DNA of 13,415 bases from Pseudomonadota bacterium (GTDB lineage Bacteria > Pseudomonadota > Alphaproteobacteria > Acetobacterales > Acetobacteraceae): assembly GCA_021841985.1 (NCBI GenBank), contig JAKCCP010000012.1, positions 1 through 13,415 on the forward strand. Reading direction: 5' to 3'. This document shows, piece by piece, positions 1 through 6,785 of the stretch. Below the pieces are notes generated by a model. That model was not told the DNA's origin and made no database searches. It saw only the letters and a program-made list of their open reading frames with translations. The number at the start of each line of letters is the position of its first letter. Within the stretch, counting starts at the first letter, position 1. The position numbers and the translations under genes were made by a program.

Positions 1-1
1 A

Positions 2-328
2 TTGGTTGGCAAGACCGATGGCTGGACCGTGGTGCCGCCGGGAACCCGCGCCTCGACTTACGAAAACCCCGACTATCTCAAGGCTGCGCCCTTCGCGGGT
101 TTCGTGAAAACCGCGATCATGACCGCCGATCTCAATCACCCGACCGCCGAGAAAGTGCCCTATACCGGCATCCAGTACGTCGCCATTCCTGAGTTCCAGG
201 CGATCGGCACGACAGTCGGCCAAATGGTCGCGGCCGCACTCACTGGGCAGATGAGCGCCGATGAGGCGCTGAAACAGGCCCAGGCGAGCGTCACCGCGAC
301 CATGCAGCAGGCCGGCTACACGCAGTAG
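2..328 (+). CDS. smoE: Polyol ABC transporter substrate-binding protein, C-terminal part (5' truncated by window edge)
   Basis: This is the last 108 residues of a periplasmic solute-binding protein of the CUT1 sugar/polyol class. The frame is open to the window edge, so the true start lies outside; the TTG at position 2 is only the first complete codon. The visible tail carries family-typical blocks: a PPGTRAS segment followed by N-P-D-Y, then YVAIPEFQAIGTTVGQ (about residues 59-74), and a helical end with DEALKQAQ. In SmoE/MtlE-like proteins this part forms the C-terminal lobe and hinge-distal helices that help close over the ligand. The permease gene follows 25 bp downstream, so it belongs to the same operon. 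The family fits sorbitol, mannitol or galactitol binding, but the ligand cannot be told from this fragment. The signal peptide and most ligand contacts are missing from view. Confidence 0.85.
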   Translation: MVGKTDGWTVVPPGTRASTYENPDYLKAAPFAGFVKTAIMTADLNHPTAEKVPYTGIQYVAIPEFQAIGTTVGQMVAAALTGQMSADEALKQAQASVTATMQQAGYTQ

Positions 329-340
329 CCGCCGGTCTGA

Positions 341-347
341 GGGAGGG
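341..347 (+). promoter_or_regulatory. Ribosome binding site of the first permease gene
   Basis: GGGAGGG lies six bases upstream of the ATG at 354. It is a strong purine-rich Shine-Dalgarno sequence in the 25-bp gap after the binding-protein stop and supports that start. Confidence 0.7.
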
Positions 348-353
348 TGCGAC

Positions 354-1235
354 ATGCCGCCAGACGGACGCTCCGCCTCACGCGTTCGCACCTTCCCCCT
401 GATCGCGCCCTCGGTCGGCGTCCTGCTTGTCTGGATGATCGTGCCGCTGGCGATGACGCTGTGGTTTTCGTTCCGGCGTTATAATTTGCTCAACCCGATG
501 CTGACCGGCTTTGCCGGGCTCAACAACTATCGCTTCCTGATCCGCGACCCGGCGCTGCCCGCGATCCTGATCACGACAGTGGTCATCGTGCTCGCCATTT
601 TGTTGATCACCATCAGCGCCGGCGTGGTGCTCGCGGTGGTTTTCAATAGCGGCTTTCCCGGCCAGGGTATCGCGCGGGTGCTGATGATCTCACCGTTTTT
701 CGTGATGCCGACGGTGAGCGCGCTGATCTGGAAAAATCTCCTGATGCATCCCGTGAACGGGCTCTTCGCCGGGGTGATGCGCGGCCTCGGTTTCACCGCG
801 ATCGACTGGTTCGGAAGCTGGCCGCTCTCCTCGATCATCATCATCGTTTCGTGGGAGTGGCTGCCTTTCGCGTTCCTGATCCTGCTGACCGCGCTGCAAT
901 CGCTCGATGAGGAACAACTGGAGGCGGCGCGGCTCGACGGCGCGGGATCGCTCGCGGTGTTTTTCTTCATCCAGGTTCCGCACATGGCGCGCGCGATCAG
1001 CGTGCTGGTGATGATGGAAACGATTTTCCTGCTCGGCATCTTCGCCGAAATCTATGTCACGACCGCCGGCGGGCCGGGCATCGCCACCACCAACCTGCCA
1101 TTCCTGATCTATCAGCGCGCGCTTCTCGCTTTCAATGTCGGCAGCGCCTCGGCCGCCGGTGTCATCGCCATCATTCTCGCCAACGTCATGGCGGCGTTGC
1201 TCATCCGCACCATCGCGCGGAGGCTCGATGTATGA
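354..1235 (+). CDS. smoF: Polyol ABC transporter permease (MalF-type, SmoF-like)
   Basis: This 293-aa inner-membrane permease of the binding-protein-dependent transport family (PF00528) is one of two subunits forming the polyol channel. Hydrophobic segments are visible near residues 15-37, 70-97, 106-126, 158-182, 215-235 and 260-286, as expected for a six-helix CUT1 permease. The cytoplasmic EAA loop that docks on the ATPase is clear at about 190-209 (EAARLDGAG followed by a conserved proline). Length and order match SmoF/MtlF. The ATG at 354 has a good Shine-Dalgarno. The 3' end overlaps the next permease by four bases (ATGA), suggesting coupled translation and balanced subunit amounts. Assignment to the polyol branch rests on neighbours as well as on sequence; a general sugar permease label would also fit. 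Confidence 0.9.
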   Translation: MPPDGRSASRVRTFPLIAPSVGVLLVWMIVPLAMTLWFSFRRYNLLNPMLTGFAGLNNYRFLIRDPALPAILITTVVIVLAILLITISAGVVLAVVFNSGFPGQGIARVLMISPFFVMPTVSALIWKNLLMHPVNGLFAGVMRGLGFTAIDWFGSWPLSSIIIIVSWEWLPFAFLILLTALQSLDEEQLEAARLDGAGSLAVFFFIQVPHMARAISVLVMMETIFLLGIFAEIYVTTAGGPGIATTNLPFLIYQRALLAFNVGSASAAGVIAIILANVMAALLIRTIARRLDV

Positions 1236-2047
1236 ACCGCTTCAAGACACAACTCGCCGGCGGCATCGCCTGGATCATCGCCATCCTCAATTTCTTTCCG
1301 ATCTTCTGGATGCTGCTCGCGAGCTTCAAGACCGAAGTGGAAGCGGTGCAGACGCCGCCCTTGTTTTTCTTCCACCCGACGCTCGCTAACTACCGCGACA
1401 TTTTTGCGTTGCAGGATTATGCTGGCTACGCCTTCAACAGTATCGCGATCTCGGTGCTGGCGACGCTGCTGATGCTTCTGGTCGCGGTGCCGGCGGCCTT
1501 CGCCATGGCGTTTTATCCGGGACGCTACACCCGTGATATCCTGCTCTGGATGCTCTCCACCAAGATGCTTCCCGCCGTCGGCGTATTGGTGCCGATCTAT
1601 CTGTTGAGCCGCGATCTTGGCCTGCTTGATACCCGCACGGCGCTGGTGATCATCGATTTCCTCAGCAACCTGCCGATCGCGGTGTGGATGCTGTTCACCT
1701 TCTTTCGCGAAACGCCCAAGGATATCATCGAGGCCAGCCGCATCGATGGCGCCGGTGTCGGGCAAACCATCCTCTATGTCCTGCTGCCGCTGGTGGCGCC
1801 GGGGATTGCCTCGACCGCGCTGCTCTCGATCATTCTGTGCTGGAACGAGGCGTTCTGGAGCCTCAACCTGACCGCGCACAACGCGGCACCGCTCACCGCC
1901 TTCATCGCGTCGTTCTCCGCCCCGCAAGGCCTGTTCTGGGCGCGGCTGTCGGCGGCGTCGGTTCTGGCGATCGCGCCGATTCTGGTTTTTGGCTGGATCA
2001 GCCAGCGCCAATTGGTGCGCGGCTTGACATTTGGCGCGGTGAAGTAG
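1232..2047 (+). CDS. smoG: Polyol ABC transporter permease (MalG-type, SmoG-like)
   Basis: This 271-aa second permease subunit (PF00528) pairs with the preceding gene to form the transmembrane channel. There is a first helix at about residues 11-31, then a periplasmic stretch, helices around 70-93, 105-127, 136-158, 186-205 and 240-255, and a C-terminal end FGAVK of the kind that ends many MalG-type subunits. The EAA loop is at about 167-191 (EASRIDGAG, conserved proline before G191). The ATG overlaps the upstream stop as ATGA, so the start is well fixed. The segment before the EAA loop (LSNLPIAVWMLFTFF) is typical of the mannitol/sorbitol subgroup. Downstream there is a 37-bp gap to the first dehydrogenase, with its own Shine-Dalgarno, in keeping with one transcript. 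Confidence 0.9.
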   Translation: MNRFKTQLAGGIAWIIAILNFFPIFWMLLASFKTEVEAVQTPPLFFFHPTLANYRDIFALQDYAGYAFNSIAISVLATLLMLLVAVPAAFAMAFYPGRYTRDILLWMLSTKMLPAVGVLVPIYLLSRDLGLLDTRTALVIIDFLSNLPIAVWMLFTFFRETPKDIIEASRIDGAGVGQTILYVLLPLVAPGIASTALLSIILCWNEAFWSLNLTAHNAAPLTAFIASFSAPQGLFWARLSAASVLAIAPILVFGWISQRQLVRGLTFGAVK

Positions 2048-2071
2048 GCTATCGCGCGCTCAAGGCTTGAT

Positions 2072-2077
2072 GAGGAG
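2072..2077 (+). promoter_or_regulatory. Ribosome binding site deciding the start of the first SDR gene
   Basis: GAGGAG is followed by seven bases and the ATG at 2085. An in-frame ATG at 2067 would place this site inside the gene and add six residues (MMRSCC) that do not fit the family, so 2085 is preferred. Confidence 0.7.
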
Positions 2078-2084
2078 TTGTTGT

Positions 2085-2858
2085 ATGTATCTCGATAAAT
2101 ACAATCTCGGTGGCCGTGTTGCCGTAGTCACTGGGGGCGGCCAGGGGATTGGCCTCTGCTGCGCGCAGGCGCTGGGCGAGGCAGGAGCGAAAGTGGTAGT
2201 GGCCGAACTCCACCCCGAGCGCGTTGAGAGCGCGCGCGAAGCCTTGCGCAAGCAGGGCATCGCGGCCGAGGGCGCGGTGCTGGATGTGGCCGATTCCACT
2301 GCCGTCGAGGCGCTCGCCGAGCGCGTCGCGCGGGATCAGGGTCATATCGACATTCTCGTCAACAACGCAGGTGTCGCGGTGAGCGATGTCCGCGCCGAGG
2401 ATACGAGCGATGCGCACTGGCGCATGCACATGAGCGTCAATCTCGATGGCCTGTTCTATTGCTGCCGGAGTTTCGGGCGGCGGATGCTGGAGCGCGGCTC
2501 AGGCGCGGTGGTGAATATCGGCTCGATGTCGGGTTTTATTGTCAACAAGCCGCAGCCTCAGAGTTTTTATAATGCCTCGAAGGCGGCCGTGCATCATCTG
2601 ACACGCTCGCTCGCCGCCGAATGGGGCGGGCGCGGCGTGCGGGTCAACGCGGTCGCGCCGACCTATATCGAGACGCCGCTGACCCGCTTCGGCATGCAGA
2701 ACGCGGCGATGTACAAAACCTGGCTGGAGATGACGCCGATGAACCGCGTCGGCCAGCCCGAGGAAATCGCCTCCGTCGTGCTGTTTCTCGCCTCCGACGC
2801 GGCGAGCCTGATGACCGGGGCGATCGTCCAGGCGGATGGCGGCTATACCTGCTGGTGA
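2085..2858 (+). CDS. Galactitol-dehydrogenase-like SDR oxidoreductase
   Basis: This is a 257-aa classical short-chain dehydrogenase (Rossmann fold, NAD-type). Seen motifs: cofactor glycine motif TGGGQGIG at 16-23, NNAG at 93-96, catalytic Ser147, Tyr162 and Lys166 (YNASK), and Asn119 as the fourth catalytic residue. The C-terminal half (NIGSMSG, AAEW.GRGVRVNA, MTPMNRVGQPEEIA, and an end in DGGYTCW with a terminal Trp) closely resembles the Rhodobacter sphaeroides galactitol dehydrogenase as I recall it; that enzyme is known for oxidising galactitol to L-tagatose and for broad polyol activity. The role is therefore probably oxidation of an imported polyol in the cytoplasm, but the exact substrate is inferred. 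A Cys pair near residues 25-26 and another at 126-127 are unusual but not diagnostic. The next SDR gene starts 12 bp downstream and its Shine-Dalgarno overlaps this stop codon. Other options are an arabinitol, xylitol or threitol dehydrogenase. Confidence 0.85.
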   Translation: MYLDKYNLGGRVAVVTGGGQGIGLCCAQALGEAGAKVVVAELHPERVESAREALRKQGIAAEGAVLDVADSTAVEALAERVARDQGHIDILVNNAGVAVSDVRAEDTSDAHWRMHMSVNLDGLFYCCRSFGRRMLERGSGAVVNIGSMSGFIVNKPQPQSFYNASKAAVHHLTRSLAAEWGGRGVRVNAVAPTYIETPLTRFGMQNAAMYKTWLEMTPMNRVGQPEEIASVVLFLASDAASLMTGAIVQADGGYTCW

Positions 2859-2862
2859 GGAA
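2857..2862 (+). promoter_or_regulatory. Ribosome binding site of smoS overlapping the upstream stop
   Basis: GAGGAA begins inside the TGA stop of the first SDR gene and sits eight bases before the ATG at 2871. This favours translational coupling of the two dehydrogenases. Confidence 0.65.
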
Positions 2863-2870
2863 TATTTTCG

Positions 2871-3641
2871 ATGCAGCTCCAGGATAAAGTCGCCATCATC
2901 ACGGGCGGGGCGCGCGGCATCGGTGCGGCAATCGCCGAACGCTATGCGCGCGAAGGCGCGATCGTCGTCATCGCCGATATCGACGGGGCGGAGGCGGCGC
3001 GGGTTGCGAAGCGTATCGGCCATCAGGCGCTCGGCCTCGCGCTTGATGTCACGCGCCCCGAGCAGATCGATGCGCTCGTCACCGATGTCGTCGCCGCCAG
3101 GGGGCGGATCGATATCCTGGTCAACAACGCCGCAGTGTTCGATCTGGCGCCCGTGCTGGAGACCACGCGCGAGAGCTATCGGCGGGTGTTCGCGGTCAAT
3201 GTCGAGGGGCTGATTTTTACCCTCCAGGCGGTTGCGCGTCAGATGGTCAAGCAGGGCACGGGCGGCAAGATCATCAATTTTGCCTCCCAGGCCGGGCGGC
3301 GCGGCGAAGCGCTCGTCGGCCTCTATTGCGCCTCCAAGGCGGCGGTGATCAGCTATACACAAAGCGCAGCACTCGGGCTGATCGGGCATCGCATCAACGT
3401 CAACGCGATATCGCCCGGCGTGGTCGATACGCCGATGTGGGAACAGGTGGACGCCTTGTTCGCGAAATACGAGGGTTTGCCCAAGGGGGAGAAGAAACGT
3501 CGGGTCGGTGAGGCGGTGCCTTATGGCCGCATGGGGCTCCCTGATGATCTCACCGGCATGGCGGTGTTCCTGGCCAGCGCCGACGCTGACTACATCGTTG
3601 GCCAGACCTATAATGTCGATGGTGGGAACTGCCTGAATTGA
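2871..3641 (+). CDS. smoS: Sorbitol (D-glucitol)/galactitol dehydrogenase, SmoS type
   Basis: This 256-aa classical SDR strongly resembles R. sphaeroides/Sinorhizobium SmoS, which oxidises sorbitol to fructose and galactitol to D-tagatose with NAD. Seen motifs: TGGARGIG (11-18), NNAA (85-88), Asn110, Ser139 in NFASQAGRRGEALVG, Tyr152 and Lys156 (YCASK). The SmoS-specific blocks FDLAP(90-94), LPKGEKKR (203-210) and DYIVGQTYNVDGGN (240-253) make the assignment firm. Length equals that of SmoS. It lies between a galactitol-dehydrogenase-like SDR and a PF08013 tagatose-phosphate enzyme, which favours galactitol/tagatose chemistry as well as sorbitol use. Its TGA overlaps the TTG start of the next gene by four bases (TTGA). 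Start ATG 2871 has a good Shine-Dalgarno. Substrate preference between sorbitol and galactitol cannot be read from sequence. Confidence 0.92.
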   Translation: MQLQDKVAIITGGARGIGAAIAERYAREGAIVVIADIDGAEAARVAKRIGHQALGLALDVTRPEQIDALVTDVVAARGRIDILVNNAAVFDLAPVLETTRESYRRVFAVNVEGLIFTLQAVARQMVKQGTGGKIINFASQAGRRGEALVGLYCASKAAVISYTQSAALGLIGHRINVNAISPGVVDTPMWEQVDALFAKYEGLPKGEKKRRVGEAVPYGRMGLPDDLTGMAVFLASADADYIVGQTYNVDGGNCLN

Positions 3642-4909
3642 ACAGTCCGCCAGACCCGCTCGCCGGGCTAGCGCGGGCGCGGCGGGAAGCTTCCCCGCGC
3701 GGGCTCACATCCGTCTGTTCGGCGCATCCGCTGGTGATCGAGGCCGCGCTGGTTGCCGCGCGGATTGCGGAAAACCCCGTCCTGATCGAAGTAACCTGCA
3801 ATCAGGTCAATCAGGAGGGTGGCTATAGCGGCATGACGCCCGGCGATTTCGCGGGCTTCATCCGTGCGCTGGCAAGCCGGATCGGCCTCGCCCAGAGCCA
3901 GATCATTCTGGGGGGCGATCATCTCGGGCCGCATCCCTGGCGCGGGCTTGCGGCGGAGGCCGCGCTGGCGAAGGCGGAGGCCATGGTCGCCGCCTATGCC
4001 GGCGCCGGAATGAGCAAACTCCATCTTGATACCAGCATGCGTTGCGCCGACGATCCGCCAGTGCTGGCTGAGGCGGTAGTGGCGGCGCGCGCCGCGCGAC
4101 TTGCCGCGGTCGCCGAACAAGCCGCGCGGTCGGCATGCCATCCCGCGCCGGCCTATGTCATCGGCACCGAGGTGCCGGTGCCGGGCGGCGAGCGCGAGGG
4201 TTCGAAGGCCCCGCCGCCGACCGATCCGGCGCGGGCGGAGGCGACGCTCGCGGCCCACACCCGCGCCTTCGCCGCGCGCGGCCTCTCAGACGCGCGCATT
4301 CTGGCGCTGGTCGTGCAGCCGGGCGTGGATTTCAGCAATGTCGATGTCGCGCTCTACGATCCGGTCAAGGCCGCCGGCCTCGCCGCGACGCTCGATGCGC
4401 ATCCCGATCTGGTGTTCGAGGCGCATTCCACCGATTACCAGCCGCGCGAGACCTTGCGGGCGCTGGTGCGCGATGGCTTCGCCCTCCTCAAGGTCGGGCC
4501 AGAACTTACCTTCGCGATGCGCGCTGCCCTCTACGCGCTCGACGATATCGCGCAGGTTCTCGACGGCGATGCGGCGCTCAAGCGCGTGATGGAGCAGGTG
4601 ATGCTGGCCGCGCCAGAGCACTGGCAAGGCTATGGCGCGGGCAACGAGCGCACCCAGAAAATGCTGCGCCATTACGGCTATAGCGATCGCATCCGCTATT
4701 ACTGGGGGGCGGCGCCGGCGGCGGCAGGGGTCGAGGCACTCCTCGCGCGCTTTGCCAACGCCGATATCCCGCGCCCGCTGATCGCGCAATTTTTCCCGAC
4801 GTTGCACGAGCGTGTGGTGTCGGGAAACCTCGCCCCACGCGGGCGGGCGCTGGTGATGGCGGCGATCGGCGATGTGTTGGCGCGCTATCATGATGCGACG
4901 TCCGGCTGA
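3638..4909 (+). CDS. PF08013 (GatZ/KbaZ-like) protein, probable D-tagatose-6-phosphate 4-epimerase
   Basis: This 423-aa cytoplasmic TIM-barrel-type protein belongs to the GatZ/KbaZ family. Seen motifs in order: SVCSAHP (25-31), EVTCNQVNQEGGYSGMTP (51-68), GGDHLGPHPW (92-101), KLHLDTSM (127-134), GTEVPVPGGE (176-185), EAHSTDYQ (261-268), KVGPELTFAMR (285-295) and RIRYYW (351-356); all family landmarks are intact. Databases often label the family 'tagatose-1,6-bisphosphate aldolase non-catalytic subunit' or 'tagatose kinase'. However, a member from the Agrobacterium galactitol pathway was shown to convert D-tagatose 6-phosphate to D-fructose 6-phosphate, and no catalytic GatY/KbaY partner lies here, so I favour the epimerase role. 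The start is a TTG overlapping the smoS stop (TTGA). It gives an N-terminus of the right length before SVCSAHP, although the Shine-Dalgarno (GGTGGGA, about 10 bases away) is only fair. The residues at about 186-200 form a charged, proline-rich insert typical of the family. Confidence 0.85.
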   Translation: MNSPPDPLAGLARARREASPRGLTSVCSAHPLVIEAALVAARIAENPVLIEVTCNQVNQEGGYSGMTPGDFAGFIRALASRIGLAQSQIILGGDHLGPHPWRGLAAEAALAKAEAMVAAYAGAGMSKLHLDTSMRCADDPPVLAEAVVAARAARLAAVAEQAARSACHPAPAYVIGTEVPVPGGEREGSKAPPPTDPARAEATLAAHTRAFAARGLSDARILALVVQPGVDFSNVDVALYDPVKAAGLAATLDAHPDLVFEAHSTDYQPRETLRALVRDGFALLKVGPELTFAMRAALYALDDIAQVLDGDAALKRVMEQVMLAAPEHWQGYGAGNERTQKMLRHYGYSDRIRYYWGAAPAAAGVEALLARFANADIPRPLIAQFFPTLHERVVSGNLAPRGRALVMAAIGDVLARYHDATSG

Positions 4910-4920
4910 GCCGAGGCAGT

Positions 4921-4925
4921 GGGAG
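4921..4925 (+). promoter_or_regulatory. Ribosome binding site deciding the start of the ABC ATPase gene
   Basis: GGGAG lies eight bases before the ATG at 4934. An upstream in-frame GTG at 4919 would include this site in the coding region and add MGERA, which is not needed by the fold; 4934 is preferred. Confidence 0.65.
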
Positions 4926-4933
4926 AAAGAGCG

Positions 4934-6022
4934 ATGGCGACGGTTGCGATCCGTGGCGTGCGGAAGTTCTTCGGCCAGCTCGAGGTTCTGCACAGTGTCG
5001 ATGTGGAGATCGACGATGGCGAATTCGTCATTCTAGTCGGTCCCTCGGGCTGTGGTAAGACAACGCTGTTGCGCATGATCGCCGGGCTTGAGGATGTCAG
5101 CCATGGCGAAATCCTGATCGGGGGCAGGCGCGTCAATGACATCGCGCCGAAAGCCCGTGATGTTGCCATGGTCTTTCAGAACTATGCGCTCTACCCGCAC
5201 ATGACGGTGCGGCAGAACATGTCGTTTGCGCTGCGCCTGGCCCGGCGCAATCGCGCCGAGATCAACCAGCGCGTCGAGCGCGCTGCCGAGATCCTCGGGC
5301 TCGGGCAATTGCTCGATCGCTCGCCGCGCCAGCTCTCGGGCGGCCAGCGCCAGCGCGTGGCGATGGGCCGCGCCCTGGTGCGCGATCCCCAGGTGTTTTT
5401 GTTCGATGAGCCGCTCTCCAATCTCGACGCTAAGCTGCGTGTGCAGATGCGCGCCGAAATCAAGGAATTGCAGCAGCGCCTCAAGACCACCACAGTATAT
5501 GTGACGCATGACCAGATCGAGGCGATGACCATGGCCGATAAAATCGTCATCATGCGGAGCGGCCATGTCGAGCAGATCGGCGCGCCGCTTGATCTCTACG
5601 ACTATCCCGTCAATCAGTTCGTCGCAGGATTTCTTGGTTCCCCGGCAATGAACTTTCTCGAAGGCGAAATTGTCGACGGCGCGGTGATCACCGCCGATGG
5701 ATCGCGCTGGCCGCTCCCCACCACATCCACCGGCTACCCCACCGGCCAGAAGGTGGTCTATGGCATTCGTCCCGAACATCTCACGCTCGGGGAGGCGGGA
5801 GTGCCGGCGCGGGTACAGGTGGTCGAGCCTACGGGGTCGGAAACCCAGGTGCTGCTGCAAGCCGGCGGGACAACACTGGTCGCAGCCTTGCGCGAGCGCC
5901 TACCGGCGCAGCCCGGCGCGGTGCTGCACGTCACCGTTGATGCCACGCGCGCCCATCTCTTCGACCCCGCAAGCGGCGAGCGTCTCGGCTCGATTTTTCC
6001 CGTTTCAGGCCACAAGAAATAG
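4934..6022 (+). CDS. smoK: Polyol ABC transporter ATP-binding protein (SmoK/MalK type)
   Basis: This 362-aa ATPase energises the SmoE-F-G-type importer from the cytoplasmic side. Seen motifs: Walker A GPSGCGKT (36-43), Q-loop Gln82 in FQNYALYPHMTV, signature LSGGQ (134-138) followed by RQRVAMGRAL, Walker B VFLFDEP (154-160), D-loop SNLDAKLR and switch His192 (THD). A C-terminal TOBE-like regulatory domain spans about 240-345 and includes YGIRPEHL (276-283), a CUT1 hallmark. Length is normal for SmoK/MalK (about 330-370). It begins 24 bp after the PF08013 stop, so the transporter genes enclose the three enzyme genes in one operon. The ATG at 4934 is chosen on Shine-Dalgarno spacing. I see no convincing intrinsic terminator after its TAG stop. 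Such ATPases can serve several CUT1 importers, so exclusivity is not certain. Confidence 0.92.
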   Translation: MATVAIRGVRKFFGQLEVLHSVDVEIDDGEFVILVGPSGCGKTTLLRMIAGLEDVSHGEILIGGRRVNDIAPKARDVAMVFQNYALYPHMTVRQNMSFALRLARRNRAEINQRVERAAEILGLGQLLDRSPRQLSGGQRQRVAMGRALVRDPQVFLFDEPLSNLDAKLRVQMRAEIKELQQRLKTTTVYVTHDQIEAMTMADKIVIMRSGHVEQIGAPLDLYDYPVNQFVAGFLGSPAMNFLEGEIVDGAVITADGSRWPLPTTSTGYPTGQKVVYGIRPEHLTLGEAGVPARVQVVEPTGSETQVLLQAGGTTLVAALRERLPAQPGAVLHVTVDATRAHLFDPASGERLGSIFPVSGHKK

Positions 6023-6539
6023 TGAAGCGATCCCTGCCATCAGGACCATTTCCGGGGGAATTTAAGTTGGAATTGGCGCCGTTCTGATCTCCATGAAAAT
6101 CAAGCGGCTTTTGCTGCTGTTGTGGCTGTGGGTATGTGGGCGGCGCGATTTTCAAAAAGCGTTCTTTCCCAAGTTTGATTGATTTTCAGGATCTTCGGCT
6201 ATACTTGGCAGTCCGCCGTGGTGGTGGCCCCGCAGCAACAGAATTTGTGCGAAAACGTCCAGCCCCATCGCTCTCATGCCATCGCCAGCAACCGCGCCAA
6301 CGAGGACGCCGCAGCCACGATGGCTTGGCCTTGCCAACGCGGTGCTGCTAGCGGGAACCGCATCAAGGATCTCGCGATCCGCGAAGGCTGCGCGTGCTTC
6401 CTGCGGGAAGCCTGGCCGTTCCAAAAACTTCATGCCTATAGCAGCATTTTTTCCGGCCCGCAGGAGCAAAGAGACGCTCCCGCCAGCGGCGTCGTGCCCG
6501 AAAGACCGGGAAAATGCCCCCCGCCGAATGCTGATGCCG

Positions 6540-6561
6540 CCACCGACAAGCCACCGACAAG
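6540..6561 (+). repeat. Perfect tandem duplication of an 11-mer
   Basis: CCACCGACAAG occurs twice back to back (6540-6550 and 6551-6561). It lies in the non-coding region and looks like a slippage duplication; no function is evident. Confidence 0.8.
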
Positions 6562-6679
6562 CAGAGAGCGGCTTGCCGTGCCGCGTTCGGTCTTATGCCG
6601 CACTATCCGGGCGAGCAATCATCCCCCAGATCACTCCGCTATGCCGCCGAAAATGTCAATCACGGATTTTGGGGAATAT

Positions 6680-6708
6680 TTGCACCATGAACCGAAACAT
6701 GCTAAGGT
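6680..6708 (+). promoter_or_regulatory. Candidate sigma70-type promoter upstream of the host-attachment-like gene
   Basis: TTGCAC (6680-6685) and TAAGGT (6703-6708) are separated by 17 bases, the preferred spacing. The -10 box ends 77 bases before the ATG at 6786, and the surroundings are AT-richer than the rest of the window. The match is by eye and the -10 is only moderate. Confidence 0.35.
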
Positions 6709-6785
6709 TAGAAAATGGTCAATTCAGATAATGCTCCGGCCTGCTCTCTCGGAATGGCGGCACGGTAGAGCAAGGGAACGTGCTG

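Larger units (their letters stand above)
6023..6785 (+). other. Intergenic region of about 760 bp without a credible gene
   Basis: This stretch lies between the polyol operon and the host-attachment-like gene. Open frames of 60-207 codons exist on both strands, but none shows a recognisable motif, a good Shine-Dalgarno, or a composition like the neighbouring genes; their translations are rich in Arg/Pro/Ser or Cys and mutually antisense. Visible structure: a G/T-rich tract at 6106-6142, small hairpins TCGCG/CGCGA (6372-6384) and GCTTCC/GGAAGC (6396-6411), a tandem 11-mer (6540-6561) and AT-richer patches at 6049-6075 and 6655-6725. The right end holds a plausible promoter. It may be a decayed gene or mobile-element scar, or carry a small RNA; none of these is demonstrated. 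Confidence 0.5.

Noticed and set aside
1112..2011. 299-codon minus-strand frame opposite the second permease
   Set aside because: Antisense shadow of a well-supported permease; charged low-complexity translation without motifs.
2067..2084. Upstream ATG start for the first SDR gene
   Set aside because: It would add MMRSCC and swallow the Shine-Dalgarno GAGGAG; ATG 2085 fits the family N-terminus.
6041..6070. Terminator hairpin after the polyol operon
   Set aside because: The best stem (around 6048-6061) is about five pairs with a wobble and no proper T-run.
6152..6469. 105-codon minus-strand frame in the intergenic region
   Set aside because: No recognisable domain or start signal; cannot be told from chance in GC-rich DNA.
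6044..6720. Possible inverted termini of an insertion: GACCATTTCC (6044-6053) and GAAAATGGTC (6711-6720)
   Set aside because: Only 9 of 10 bases match, the match does not extend, there is no target duplication and no transposase between them; chance is a sufficient explanation.
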